DNA from: JACKFB01 sp041389525
Lineage (GTDB): Bacteria; Myxococcota_A; UBA9042; PHBI01; JACKFB01
NCBI GenBank assembly: GCA_041389525.1
Contig: JAWKRR010000013.1
Span: forward strand, 76,128 to 140,127
Direction of reading: 5' to 3'
Length of the DNA: 64,000 bases
Shown here one piece after another: positions 27,893 to 37,034 of this stretch (position 1 is its first letter; each line of letters starts with the position of its first letter). Made by a program: the position numbers and the translations under genes. The notes under the pieces were generated by a model that saw only the letters and a program-made list of their open reading frames with translations, did no database searches and was not told the origin of the DNA.

Positions 27893-30103
27893 TCAGCGCG
27901 AGGCGCTCGCGTCGTCGTCGGGGAGCTCGCCCCCTGGGGGGAGCTCGTCGTAGTAGGAGCGACGGCTGGCCTCGGGGCTGAGCGGGGGCAGGGGAGGCAT
28001 CCCGGCGAGATCGGCGGCGGCCTCGTCTTCCTCTGCGAGCCCGCGATGCACGCGCGCCCGCTTCGCTTCCACCACCGAGCTGTCGCGGGTGACCTTGCCC
28101 GCCGCCACGTACTCGTCGCGACACGCCTCGTGCAGGATCGCCTGGGTCAGCGGGCTGTCCGCCTCGGCCGCCATGTAGGCAGCCCGCAGCAGCGCGTTCT
28201 TGATCATGCCGCCGGTCAGGTCGTACTTCTTCGCCAGCGCCATGAAATCCACGTCCGCCGCGCAGGGCGCCTCCGGCGGGCACAGGGTCTCCCAGATGCG
28301 GGCGCGCTGCTCGACAGGCGGGTCCTCGAACGTGACGCGGAACTGGATGCGGCGGATGAGCGCGCGGTCGAGGGACCCGTAAAAGTTCGTCGTCAGGATG
28401 CAGATGCCCGGGAAGCGCTCGATCTCCTGCAGCAGCAGGTTCACTTCCATGTTGGCGTAGCGGTCCGTCGCCGTCTGGGTCTCGGCGGTACGCGCGGAGA
28501 AGAGCGAGTCGGCCTCGTCGAAGAGCAGCATCGCGTGGCTGATGCGCGCCTGCTGAAAGATGGCTTTGATGTGCTTCTCGGTCTCGCCGACCCACTTCGA
28601 CACGACCTCCGGGATGTTGACCCGGTAGAGGGCGCGGTTGAACTCGCCGGCGATGATCTCGGCGCACAGCGTCTTGCCGGTACCGGGCGGGCCGTCGAAG
28701 AGGACGGTGATGCCTTTGCCGGTCACCAGCTTGCGGCCGAAGCCCCAGCGGTTGAGCACCGTGGACTGGTTGCGCACCGCCGAGATGATCTCGCCGACCT
28801 TCTTGCTGGCCTTCTCGGGCAGCACGATGTCCTTGAGGCGGAGGTGCGTGGTCGTTCGGACGGTGAGGTCCTCGAGGGCGTAGCGGAGCTGGCTGAGGCA
28901 GCCCTCTTCCAGCAGCGCCATCGAGACCGGCTTGTCGCGGGCGCGGGCGCGATTCACCGCGACCAGGATGGCGTTCTTGATGGTGCCGCCGCTGAAATCG
29001 TAGGTGTTCGCGAGGGCCTCGAGATCGACGTCGTCGGACAGCGGGACGCCCGGCGGCAGGTGCACCTCCCAGATGTGGCGCCGCAGCTCCGCGTCGGGGA
29101 TCTCGAAGGGCAGGTTGACGATGATCCGCCGCTCCAGGGCGTCGTCGAGGCGCTCGGGGTGATTCGTCGTCAGCAGCAGGATGCCGTCGAAGTCCTCCAT
29201 CGAGCGGTAGGCGGTGGCGCGGCGCTTGTCGCTCTTGCCCAGCAGGGCCTCGCACTCGTCGACCAGCACGACCGCGTCGCGCATGGTGGCCTCGGTGAAG
29301 AGGTCCGACAGCATCGCCTCCAGCCCTTCGTTCTCAGGCAGGTCGGAGGCCGAAACACTCAGCAGCGGCCTGCCGATATGGCCCGCGAGCGCGTGGGCCA
29401 GCAGGGTCTTTCCGGTCCCGGACGGACCCGAGAAGAGCATCGTCAGCCCGCGCCCGTACGGCAGGATCTTGTCGAAGCCCCAGTCGCCGATGGCCTGCCG
29501 GTAGCGATCGTGGTTCTCGACCATCTCGCGTAGCTGCTCGCGCTGCTCGCGGTCGATGATCACGTTGAGCAGCTCGACCTCGGGCTCGCTGAGCTGGGCG
29601 ATCCGCTCGACGTTCTCGGACAGCTCCTCTTCCCAGAGCAGGTATCGGATGGTCGGCGGTGTGACCATCAACCGGCGCGCCATCACGCCCGCGCTGGAGC
29701 CCGCCTCGGCCGCGCCCAAGCTGACCAAGCGGTGCCGGAGCAGCGGCGCCCCGCGGAAGAACGCGCGCCGCGCCTGCAGCGTCTCCTCGGAGCCCGCGCA
29801 GAAGCGGTCGATGACCAATCGCACGGTCACAGCACGCGAAAAGACGGATCCACCGCTGCGCTCGAGCACCGACGCCATGGTCGGCTGCACGTGCTGGCCC
29901 AGGCCGACCATGATGCACTTGAGGTCGAAGCTCGACAGCCCGAACCGGCGCACCAAGCTGCCGATCCGCTCGCCCTCGGGGGCGCAACGCACGCCCGCCT
30001 CGAAGGTCTCCCAGGCGCTGCCGTCGCCCTCGCCGAGCAACAGCTCGGCCACCGCGGGCAGGCCGCTTAGGAGCAATTGCGTGCTAGGGGCGGTTTGGTT
30101 CAT
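27893..30103 (-). CDS. Tandem AAA+ ATPase with eCIS-type N-terminal domain
   Basis: 736 residues. The N-terminal ~150 residues contain RRFGLSSFDLKCIMVGLGQH and RAFFRGAPLLRHRLVSLG, matching the helical/winged domain of AAA+ ATPases in contractile injection loci (Afp15/Pvc15 type). Two AAA+ modules follow. Module 1 has Walker A GPSGTGKT at 226-233 and Walker B VVLVDE ending at 283; module 2 has GPPGTGKT at 471-478 and MLLFDE at 525-530, with arginine-finger-like DRALIRRIQ. The tail is acidic and Pro-rich. In eCIS the ATPase is needed for particle assembly or cargo handling in the cytoplasm. It lies upstream of the DUF4157 gene on the same strand. A generic role in remodelling another complex is the alternative. 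Confidence 0.88.
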   Translation of the reverse strand: MNQTAPSTQLLLSGLPAVAELLLGEGDGSAWETFEAGVRCAPEGERIGSLVRRFGLSSFDLKCIMVGLGQHVQPTMASVLERSGGSVFSRAVTVRLVIDRFCAGSEETLQARRAFFRGAPLLRHRLVSLGAAEAGSSAGVMARRLMVTPPTIRYLLWEEELSENVERIAQLSEPEVELLNVIIDREQREQLREMVENHDRYRQAIGDWGFDKILPYGRGLTMLFSGPSGTGKTLLAHALAGHIGRPLLSVSASDLPENEGLEAMLSDLFTEATMRDAVVLVDECEALLGKSDKRRATAYRSMEDFDGILLLTTNHPERLDDALERRIIVNLPFEIPDAELRRHIWEVHLPPGVPLSDDVDLEALANTYDFSGGTIKNAILVAVNRARARDKPVSMALLEEGCLSQLRYALEDLTVRTTTHLRLKDIVLPEKASKKVGEIISAVRNQSTVLNRWGFGRKLVTGKGITVLFDGPPGTGKTLCAEIIAGEFNRALYRVNIPEVVSKWVGETEKHIKAIFQQARISHAMLLFDEADSLFSARTAETQTATDRYANMEVNLLLQEIERFPGICILTTNFYGSLDRALIRRIQFRVTFEDPPVEQRARIWETLCPPEAPCAADVDFMALAKKYDLTGGMIKNALLRAAYMAAEADSPLTQAILHEACRDEYVAAGKVTRDSSVVEAKRARVHRGLAEEDEAAADLAGMPPLPPLSPEASRRSYYDELPPGGELPDDDASASR

Positions 30104-30169
30104 TCAGGGCCGACGGTGATGGTCGCCCGCAAACCCGCTGAGTTCAAGCGAAGCGCAGCCGCGCTGTCG

Positions 30170-31525
30170 TTACTCGGCGCTGCCGCGATCCAGGGGTATC
30201 GCCCGCAACCAGCGGATCGCGGTCGGGTCGCCGGTGATCTCGGCCGCGTCCCGCACCAGGCTCGCGACTTGCTCGGGCGTCAGCTCGCGGTCCAAGGCCG
30301 ACACGTCGTAGGCGATGCCGTAGTCCGGGAAGTCGATGTGGGCCGAGCGCATGTTGTTCGCGCCCGCCTTGAAGATCGCGTCGTCGACGGCCTTCTTGGT
30401 GCCGCGCTTGTCGACGTGGACGACCGCCAAAATCGAGGACGCGCACTCGACGTCGAACTCGATGGCGGCGCGCGGCTGGAAGACGCAATTTCGCAGCATG
30501 CCCATCTCGTTGAGCATCTGCGTCGTGCGCGCGACGTAGGCCGCGATGCGCGGCTGGGCCTCGCGGGTGGCGGCGCCGATGTGCGGGGTCGAGAAGATGC
30601 GCGGCTCGCCCTGGTACGGGTTGACCCAGCGCGTGGTCGAGGCGCGGCCCGGCTCCTCGGGGAACACGTCGGTCATGGCGTAGGCGATGTGGCCCTCGCT
30701 GACCGAGCGGCGGAGGACGTCGGGGTCGACGATGAAACCTCGAGCGAGGTTGATGAACCCGCGCGGGCTCTCCCCCTCTTTCTCGCTCATGGCGCTCAAG
30801 GCGTCGAAGCCGATCATGTTGCGGTTGCTGCGCCCGTGGATGTCGGTCGCGGAGACGTGCACGGTGACGAAGTCCGAGGCCGCGAAGAGCTCGCGCATGT
30901 TCGCCGCGGGCTTCCAACCCATGGCCAGCCCGACTTCGCGCGGGACCGGGGCCGTGTCGAAGAAGAGGATCTCCATGCCCAGGGCCTGGCCAAGCTGCGC
31001 GACCTGGCGGCCGATGTTGCCCAGGCCCAGGATGCCGAGCCGCTTGCCCATCAGCTCGTAGCGGCCCGCGGAGTCCTTGTTCCACTGGGAGTTCGCCATC
31101 TCGGGCACGCTCTCGAAGAGGCGGCGGGCGATGGAGATAAGCTCGCCCATCACCAGCTCGGCGACCGAGCGGGCGTTGGAGACCGGGTCGTGGGTGACCA
31201 AGACGCCGTGGCTGGCGCAGGCCTTCTTGTCGACCGAGTCGTCGCCGATGCAGCAGAGCATGACGCCGGCGAGGTTCTTGCTGGCCTGGATGACGCGCTC
31301 GGTGATCTCGACCTTGCTGCGCTTGAAGATGAGGTGGTGCTGGCCCTGCTCGAGCAGGCGCACCAGCTCGTCCTCGCTGGGGGCGTCCGCGACCCGGTGC
31401 GGCTCGATGCCCATCTCGCGCAGGCGCTGGTCCAGCAAGGGATCCGGGTTCTCGATGATCAGCGCCCGCTCGAAGCGGCCGTTCCAATTGCGGTAGCTGA
31501 GTTTGCCGTCGCTCGCGAGCGTCAT
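30170..31525 (-). CDS. serA: D-3-phosphoglycerate dehydrogenase-like 2-hydroxyacid dehydrogenase
   Basis: 451 residues. It has the 2-hydroxyacid dehydrogenase fold: NAD-binding GLGNIG at 167-172 in LGILGLGNIGRQVAQLGQAL, catalytic Arg in INLARGFIVD, Glu in DVFPEEP, and His in STPHIGAAT. A C-terminal ACT-like domain (SILAVVHVDKRGTKKAVDDA) fits phosphoglycerate dehydrogenase, the first step of serine synthesis, which is often feedback-regulated by serine. The start is the ATG at 31525 with GGAG eight bases upstream; it overlaps the modC stop (ATGA), so it is the fourth gene of the molybdate operon. The specific substrate is not proven; other D-2-hydroxyacids remain possible. Confidence 0.78.
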   Translation of the reverse strand: MTLASDGKLSYRNWNGRFERALIIENPDPLLDQRLREMGIEPHRVADAPSEDELVRLLEQGQHHLIFKRSKVEITERVIQASKNLAGVMLCCIGDDSVDKKACASHGVLVTHDPVSNARSVAELVMGELISIARRLFESVPEMANSQWNKDSAGRYELMGKRLGILGLGNIGRQVAQLGQALGMEILFFDTAPVPREVGLAMGWKPAANMRELFAASDFVTVHVSATDIHGRSNRNMIGFDALSAMSEKEGESPRGFINLARGFIVDPDVLRRSVSEGHIAYAMTDVFPEEPGRASTTRWVNPYQGEPRIFSTPHIGAATREAQPRIAAYVARTTQMLNEMGMLRNCVFQPRAAIEFDVECASSILAVVHVDKRGTKKAVDDAIFKAGANNMRSAHIDFPDYGIAYDVSALDRELTPEQVASLVRDAAEITGDPTAIRWLRAIPLDRGSAE

Positions 31526-32661
31526 GTGCGCGTCTCCGTCCGGGGCCCCAGGCTGGGGGTCGGCGCGTTGTACAACGAGGCGGGCGTCGGTGAAAGCACG
31601 GAGATGCGACCGTGGGGGCGCAGCGCGGTCGCCTTCACCCAGGCGTAGACTGGCGAATCGGGGCAGAGGGCCAGCTCGCGGGCGGCCTCCGCGGTGATCT
31701 CGGCGCGCAGGGTCTGGCCGGCGATGGCGAGGTGGACGAGGACGGCGGGGCCGAGGTCGGTGAGGTGTGTGACGACTGCGGGCAGGCGGTTTCGGGCGCT
31801 GAGGCCCTCGAGCGGGGCGCGGGCGAGGAGGACGTCTTCGGGGCGGACGCCGACGCGCAGGGAGTCGCCGGGCGCGCCGTCGGCGGCGGGGAGGGTGAGG
31901 CGGTGGTCGCCGAGCAGGGCGTGGATGGCGCCGGAATCGGGGTCGCGGCTGTCGAATCGAGCGGCGAGGACGGACTCGAGGCCGAGGCGGCGGCCCACGA
32001 GGGCGGCGTCGGAGGCGCGCAGCACGGTGTCGGTGGGGCCGTGGGCGACGAGGCGGCCGGCGTCCAACAAGGCCACGTGATCGGTGACGCAGAGCGCGGT
32101 GCCGAGGTCGTGGGTGGCGATGAGCACGGGGATGTCGAGGCTGGCGGCGATGCGCGAGAGCAGGGCGATGACGGCGTCGCGGCGCGCGGCGTCGAGGCCG
32201 GTCCACGGCTCGTCGAGGAGGAGGGCGCGGGGGGCGGCGGCGAGGGCGCGGGCGAGGGCGACGCGCTGGCGTTCGCCGCCGGAGAGGGCGTGGGGGCGGC
32301 GGTCGAGCAGGGGCTCGAGCTCGCAGAGCGCGATGACCGCGTCGAGCTGGTGGCGGCCGCCGTAGCTGATGGTGCGGCGCACGGTGAGGTGGGGCCACAG
32401 GGCGGGCTGCTGGAAGACGAAGCCGACGCGGCGGAGGTGGGGCGGGAGGTCGATGGAGCGTTGGGAGTCGAAGAGGACGGTGTCGCCCAGGGCGATGCGG
32501 CCGCGGTCGGGGCGGTCGAGGCCGGCGATCAGGCGAAACAGCGAGGTTTTTCCTGCTCCGGAGGCGCCGAGCAGCGCGGTGATGGGGGCGCGGAGCTCGG
32601 CGGTGACGCGGAGCTGAAAGCCGGCGTGGGCGGCGGCGAGATCGAGGCTCAGCGAGTCCAC
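31522..32661 (-). CDS. modC: Molybdate ABC transporter ATP-binding protein
   Basis: 379 residues from a GTG that overlaps modB by 13 bases. Walker A GASGAGKT is at 32-39, the Q-loop is in FVFQQPALWPHLTV, the ABC signature LSGGERQRVALARAL starts at 126, and Walker B ALLLDE at 146-151 is followed by the switch His in IATHDLG. The C-terminal ~70 residues (GLSARNRLPAVVTHLTDLGP) form a MOP/TOBE molybdate-binding domain, which separates ModC from other ABC ATPases. It powers molybdate import with ModB and ModA. Confidence 0.93.
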   Translation of the reverse strand: MDSLSLDLAAAHAGFQLRVTAELRAPITALLGASGAGKTSLFRLIAGLDRPDRGRIALGDTVLFDSQRSIDLPPHLRRVGFVFQQPALWPHLTVRRTISYGGRHQLDAVIALCELEPLLDRRPHALSGGERQRVALARALAAAPRALLLDEPWTGLDAARRDAVIALLSRIAASLDIPVLIATHDLGTALCVTDHVALLDAGRLVAHGPTDTVLRASDAALVGRRLGLESVLAARFDSRDPDSGAIHALLGDHRLTLPAADGAPGDSLRVGVRPEDVLLARAPLEGLSARNRLPAVVTHLTDLGPAVLVHLAIAGQTLRAEITAEAARELALCPDSPVYAWVKATALRPHGRISVLSPTPASLYNAPTPSLGPRTETRT

Positions 32662-33302
32662 GCGAGCCTCCGTGCGGCGAGCTCGCCGGCGAGCAGGGTG
32701 ATGAAGGCGAGGGCGGCGCTGACGGCGGCGAGGGTCATGGCGCGGGACTCGCCGCCTGGGGATTGCAGGGCCTGCCAGATCGCGAGCGGGAGCGTGTCGG
32801 TCTGGCCTGGGACGCTGCCGGCGAAGGCGATGGTCGCGCCGAACTCGCCGAGGCTGCGGCCGAAGGCGAGCAGGGCGCCGGCGAGGACGCCGGGGAGGGC
32901 GAGCGGCAGGCTGATGGTGCGGAAGACGCGCCAAGGGCTGGCGCCGGTGACGCGGGCGGCGTCTTCGAGGGCGGGGTCGATGGCGTCGAAGCCGAGGCGG
33001 GCGGCGCGGACGAAGAGGGGGAAGGCGACGACGGCGCTGGCGAGGGCGGCGCCGCGCCAGGTGAAGGCGAGGCCGAGGTCGCCCAGGGGGCCGCGGGGCG
33101 CGAAGAGCAGCAGCAGGGCGTAGCCGGTGACGACGGGCGGCAGGACGAGGGGGAGGTGGACGAGGGCGTCGACGAGGGCGTGGCCGAGGAAGCGGCGGCG
33201 GGCGAGCAGGTAGGCGACGGCGATCGCTGGGAGCAGCGAGAGCAGGACGCTGACCAGCGCGACGCGGAGCGAGAGCGCGACGACGGGGAGCAGCTCGCTC
33301 AT
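32649..33302 (-). CDS. modB: Molybdate ABC transporter permease
   Basis: 217 residues with about five membrane segments. The cytoplasmic coupling motif reads EDAARVTGASPWRVFRTISL, the EAA loop of binding-protein-dependent permeases. HLPLVLPPVVTGYALLLLF and GRSLGEFGATIAFAGSVPG are characteristic of ModB. The ATG overlaps the modA stop, and modC overlaps its 3' end. Confidence 0.93.
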   Translation of the reverse strand: MSELLPVVALSLRVALVSVLLSLLPAIAVAYLLARRRFLGHALVDALVHLPLVLPPVVTGYALLLLFAPRGPLGDLGLAFTWRGAALASAVVAFPLFVRAARLGFDAIDPALEDAARVTGASPWRVFRTISLPLALPGVLAGALLAFGRSLGEFGATIAFAGSVPGQTDTLPLAIWQALQSPGGESRAMTLAAVSAALAFITLLAGELAARRLAWTR

Positions 33303-34075
33303 GGGCGAACGGTGGGCGGGGGAGGGCCGAAGCCGAAGCTGGCGAGGCGGGCTTGGGCGGCGTCGCCACGCAAGAACGCGAGGAATTCACGGGCTCGCGG
33401 GTGGGTCGAGGCGGCCGGGACGCCGGCCTTATAGAGGATGGGGCGGTGGGTGGTCGGGGGCAGCTCGGCGCTCACGCGGACGCCGGGTGCGCCGCGGGCG
33501 TCGGTGGCGTAGGCGATGGCGGCGGGGACGGCGCCGCGGGCGACCAGGGAGACGGCGGCCGGGGCGTCGGCGGTGGCGACGATGCGCGGCGCGAGCGCGT
33601 CCCACAGGCCTAGCGACTCGAGGGATTCACGGGCGTATCGGCCCACGGGGACGTGCTCGGGGTCACCGACGGCCAGCCGTTCGGGTGGCGCACCCGGCTC
33701 GGCGGCCCCAGGCCTCCACGCCGCCTCGCCCTCCCCGGAGACCACCACCACCAAGCGATTCGTCGCGACGTCCGCCGTATCGCAAGGCGCCAGCTCGCCG
33801 CGCGCCCCCAGCCACGTCACCCAGCGCGTGTCCGCCGAGACGAACACGTCGCCGGGCGCCCCGGCGCTGAGTTGGCGCGCCAAGCTCGACGACGCGCCGC
33901 CGACGACCTGCACCGCGACCCCGGTCTCCGCCTGGAACTCCGCGCCCACCGCCTGCATCGCGCCCACCAAGCTCGCGGCGGTCAGCACGCGCAGGGGAGG
34001 GCTCGCCGGCGCGGGCGCGCAGCCGACCCCGGCCACCAGCCCCAGCGTCCACAAGACCATCGTCAGGCGCGTCAT
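33299..34075 (-). CDS. modA: Molybdate-binding periplasmic lipoprotein
   Basis: 258 residues. The N-terminus has a hydrophobic stretch ending in a lipobox with Cys19 (GLVAGVGC), so the mature protein should be a lipoprotein. The molybdate/tungstate-binding fold is seen in LRVLTAASLVGAMQAVGAEF, GGASSSLARQLSAGAPGDVF and VGDPEHVPVGRYARESLE, all ModA landmarks. First gene of the modABC-serA set. The 83-base gap to the divergent mscS gene shows no recognisable ModE box. Confidence 0.93.
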   Translation of the reverse strand: MTRLTMVLWTLGLVAGVGCAPAPASPPLRVLTAASLVGAMQAVGAEFQAETGVAVQVVGGASSSLARQLSAGAPGDVFVSADTRWVTWLGARGELAPCDTADVATNRLVVVVSGEGEAAWRPGAAEPGAPPERLAVGDPEHVPVGRYARESLESLGLWDALAPRIVATADAPAAVSLVARGAVPAAIAYATDARGAPGVRVSAELPPTTHRPILYKAGVPAASTHPRAREFLAFLRGDAAQARLASFGFGPPPPTVRP

Positions 34076-34158
34076 GGCGCGACGCTCGCCCGCGCCCCCC
34101 GCCCCGTCAAGCTGGCCCCGTTTGCCCCTCCCCCGATCCGTGTGCTTCCATCCAGCCC

Positions 34159-35505
34159 ATGGGCGATATGGAATGGTCGCAAGTTTGGCCCTGGGCCTGG
34201 CCCGCGCTCGCCTTCACCGGCGCCGTGCTGCTCGTCCTGTGGTTTCTCCGGGCGAGCTTCGCCTGGGTCGAGCGGCGCATCGGCAGCGACCCGCGCGTCG
34301 ACGGCCGCATCCTCTCGCGCCTGCACACCCTCGCGGCCGCCGGCATCATCGTCGGCGCCGCCTACCGCGCCGTCCGCGCGCTGCCCCATCGCGGCCCCTT
34401 CGAGCAGGGCTTCCTCGCCCTCGAACCCTGGATTCAGGCCACCGTCGTCCTGATGCTCTGGGTGCTCGGCGGCTTCTATGTCGCCCGCAAGGCGGTGCAC
34501 GTCTTCGCTCAGCGCGCCGCCCGCAGCCACTCGGTAATCGACGACGCCATCGCGGCGGCCATCCTGAACCCGCTCTACCTGCTGATCCTCGTCGGCGGCG
34601 TCCTGGTCTGGGCCGCCGGCGTGCCGCTGCCGTCGGGCAGCCGCGAGCCCATTCAGACAGTCGCGACCGTGCTCTCGCTGCTCGCCGCGACCATCTTCTT
34701 CGACGGCTTCGTCCGCAAGACCATCGAGCTTCGGTCGGCGACCTCGAACGTGCTCGCCACCAGCGGCGGCGTGCTGCGCTCGGCGGCCCGCATCCTCATC
34801 TACATCATCGGCATCCTGATGCTGCTCTCGGTCGCCGAGATCCCCATCGCGCCTCTGTTGACCTCCCTCGGTATCGGCTCCCTCGCCATCGGCTTGGCGC
34901 TGCAGAAGACCCTCGAGGACTTCATCGCGGGCCTGCTCATCGCCGCCGATCAGCCCATCCGCGTGGGCGATTTCGTCGAGGTCATCGACGGCGCCGTCTC
35001 GGGCACGGTGCTGTCCATCGGCTGGCGCACCACGCGGCTGCGCACCCGCGAGGACACCTACGTCGTCGTACCCAACGCCCGCCTCGCCCAGGCCACCGTC
35101 GTCAACCGCAGCATGCCCAGCGCCGACCTGTGCTTCACCGTGCCCGTCGGCATCGCCTACCACAGCGACCTGGACGCCGCCGGCGCCGCCACCGTCGAGG
35201 TCGCGCGCGAGATCCAGTCCAACGACCCGCGCGCCGCGCCGGGCTACGAGCCGCGCGTCTCCTACGAGGCCTTCGGCGACTCCAGCATCAACTTCCGCGT
35301 CTGGATGCGGGCGCGGAACTGGGAAGGCAGCTTCGGCATGCGTGACGCGTTCATCCGCGCGCTGCATATCCGCTACAACGCCGAGGGGATCACGATCCCC
35401 TTCCCGATGCGCACGCTGGATCTGCCGCCCGGGACCACGATCGCCGTCGCCCCCGCCGCCCCGCCGGCCGCCGCCGCCGTCAGCGCGAATGCCGGTAGTG
35501 ACTGA
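34159..35505 (+). CDS. MscS-family mechanosensitive channel
   Basis: 448 residues. Several N-terminal membrane helices lead to the MscS pore helix and beta domain: LTSLGIGSLAIGLALQKTLE, then DFIAGLLIAADQPIRVGDFV and a TYVVVPNARLAQATVVNRS-like block. Such channels release solutes on hypo-osmotic shock. The C-terminus ends in a Pro/Ala-rich tail. Its 3' end overlaps the convergent UPF0262-like gene by 26 bases. Which MscS subfamily it belongs to cannot be judged. Confidence 0.9.
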   Translation: MGDMEWSQVWPWAWPALAFTGAVLLVLWFLRASFAWVERRIGSDPRVDGRILSRLHTLAAAGIIVGAAYRAVRALPHRGPFEQGFLALEPWIQATVVLMLWVLGGFYVARKAVHVFAQRAARSHSVIDDAIAAAILNPLYLLILVGGVLVWAAGVPLPSGSREPIQTVATVLSLLAATIFFDGFVRKTIELRSATSNVLATSGGVLRSAARILIYIIGILMLLSVAEIPIAPLLTSLGIGSLAIGLALQKTLEDFIAGLLIAADQPIRVGDFVEVIDGAVSGTVLSIGWRTTRLRTREDTYVVVPNARLAQATVVNRSMPSADLCFTVPVGIAYHSDLDAAGAATVEVAREIQSNDPRAAPGYEPRVSYEAFGDSSINFRVWMRARNWEGSFGMRDAFIRALHIRYNAEGITIPFPMRTLDLPPGTTIAVAPAAPPAAAAVSANAGSD

Positions 35506-35977
35506 CGATCTCCTGCGGCAGGTCGTGCGTGATGAGGAAGCCCAAGGTGAACACGCGCCGAGCCAGCTTGTGGGGCAGCTGCACCAGCGCTGAGAGGGCC
35601 TCCTGCACCAGCTCGGCCGCCTCGTCGTGGACGACCTTCTTGGCGTAGTCGAGGGTCTCGAGATCCCGCGGACCGAACGAGCTCGACGTCGCGCGGGCGA
35701 TCTGCTCGATGACCTGCTTGTAGTCGCGAAACGCCCCGCGGATGCGGCGGTGGTTGAGGTGCAGCGTGGTCTCCGCGAGCCCCGGAACGTGGACCGAGAT
35801 CAGCAGCCCCCCCTCCGCGTGACGGCCCAGGGTGAGCGTGGGTTCCGCGGCTCCCTCCTCGCCGGGGCGGGTGAGCGTGCCGTGGTCGAGGTTCAGCTCC
35901 GACAGGGTCTGGGTCCATTCGCGCGCGCGGTCCGGCGCCGCCCCGTCGAGCACGTCGGGCATGATGCGGAACTTCAT
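35480..35977 (-). CDS. UPF0262-like small protein
   Basis: 165 residues from an ATG with GGAGG ten bases upstream; the frame is open further but not protein-like. The C-terminal half (RIRGAFRDYKQVIEQIARAT, then LDYAKKVVHDEAAELVQEAL and KLARRVFTLGFLI) matches my recollection of the UPF0262 family, best known from Alphaproteobacteria, where no function is established. No signal peptide or membrane segment. Its stop lies inside the 3' end of the MscS gene, and it is divergent from the secreted-protein gene at 36099. Confidence 0.65.
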   Translation of the reverse strand: MKFRIMPDVLDGAAPDRAREWTQTLSELNLDHGTLTRPGEEGAAEPTLTLGRHAEGGLLISVHVPGLAETTLHLNHRRIRGAFRDYKQVIEQIARATSSSFGPRDLETLDYAKKVVHDEAAELVQEALSALVQLPHKLARRVFTLGFLITHDLPQEIVSHYRHSR

Positions 35978-36098
35978 CGCGTTCGAGCCTCCACAGGGTC
36001 GTCGTGGCACCATGACAAGAGAGCCCATTCGGCGGCCCTTGAATAGATCCGGCACCGCGCGTGTCTGGAACGCGTCCTCGAACCTGGAGCCTCCCCCC

Positions 36099-37034
36099 AT
36101 GATCATCCGCCTCCTCGCCGCGTCCTTGCTCGTCGCCGCCACCGCCTCCGCAGGCCTCGCCGACGAGCTCGATGCCGAGCTGAAATTCGTCCCGAGCGCC
36201 GCCGCCGGGGTCGCCTTCGTCGATCACGCCCGGCTGTCGAAGCACTCGCAGTACGCCGCGATCCAGGAGTTCGCGCAGAGCCAGGGACGCGGCGCCGGGG
36301 TGCGCTTGGCGCGGGCGGCCGGTCTCGCGCCGGGCGCCGGCTTCAAGCGCGCGTGGACCTTCGAGATGGGGCCGGGCCACGAGGTGACCATCCTCGCGGG
36401 CGGCGCCGACGCCGAGAAGCTGCGAGCCTTCGGAAAAACCTCGATGGCGGCTGGGTATTCGGAGGGTGAGCACGCCGGGATCCCCTGGTTCCGCGTCTCC
36501 CCCCGCGAGCGGGCTGCGAAGCTGGCCACAGGCGTCGTGGCCATCGCGGAAGACGGCAAGATGGACGCGGTGCTCGCGGTGGCGGCCGGGAAGAAGCCCG
36601 CGCTGCCGAGTCGCAAGTCCTTCCGGGCGCTGCTCAGCGCCGCGCGAAAGGGGTCGCCCGCCATGTGGGCCATCGCCTGGGTTCCCAAGCGCCTGCGCGA
36701 GAACTTCTCGATCAGCGCGGCGCCAGAGCTGGCCAAGGTCGAGCGCGCCATCATGCGGGCGGAGGGCACCGAGGACATCACGTTCAAGGTGACGGGCTAC
36801 ACGCCCGACAAGGGCGCGGCGACCGCGGTGGCGGCGGCGGCCAAGCGCGAGATCGAGGCCTTCGCGTCGAGCTCGCCCATCCTCACGGCCCTCGGCGTGT
36901 CCGCCCTGGTGCGCCGCGTCACCGTGACCAGCAAGGGCAGCGAGGTCCTCGCGTCCATCGCCCTCGAGGCCGCCCAGCTCGGCCTGCTCGCCAAGACCGG
37001 CGGTCGCGTGATCGGCATGCTCCAAGCGCGCTAG
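36099..37034 (+). CDS. Secreted protein of unknown function
   Basis: 311 residues with a clear signal peptide (MIIRLLAASLLVAATASAGLADE, cleavage expected after an Ala near residue 18-21). GGAG precedes the ATG by nine bases. The mature part starts FVPSAAAGVAFVDHARLSKH and contains AMWAIAWVPKRLRENF and DITFKVTGYT, a pattern resembling periplasmic 'hypothetical' proteins of deltaproteobacteria with two alpha/beta halves; no named family is claimed. The composite repeat begins one base after its stop codon. Confidence 0.65.
   Translation: MIIRLLAASLLVAATASAGLADELDAELKFVPSAAAGVAFVDHARLSKHSQYAAIQEFAQSQGRGAGVRLARAAGLAPGAGFKRAWTFEMGPGHEVTILAGGADAEKLRAFGKTSMAAGYSEGEHAGIPWFRVSPRERAAKLATGVVAIAEDGKMDAVLAVAAGKKPALPSRKSFRALLSAARKGSPAMWAIAWVPKRLRENFSISAAPELAKVERAIMRAEGTEDITFKVTGYTPDKGAATAVAAAAKREIEAFASSSPILTALGVSALVRRVTVTSKGSEVLASIALEAAQLGLLAKTGGRVIGMLQAR

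Noticed and set aside
34076..34158. ModE operator upstream of modA
   Set aside because: No TATA-rich palindrome of the ModE type is present in the 83-base gap.
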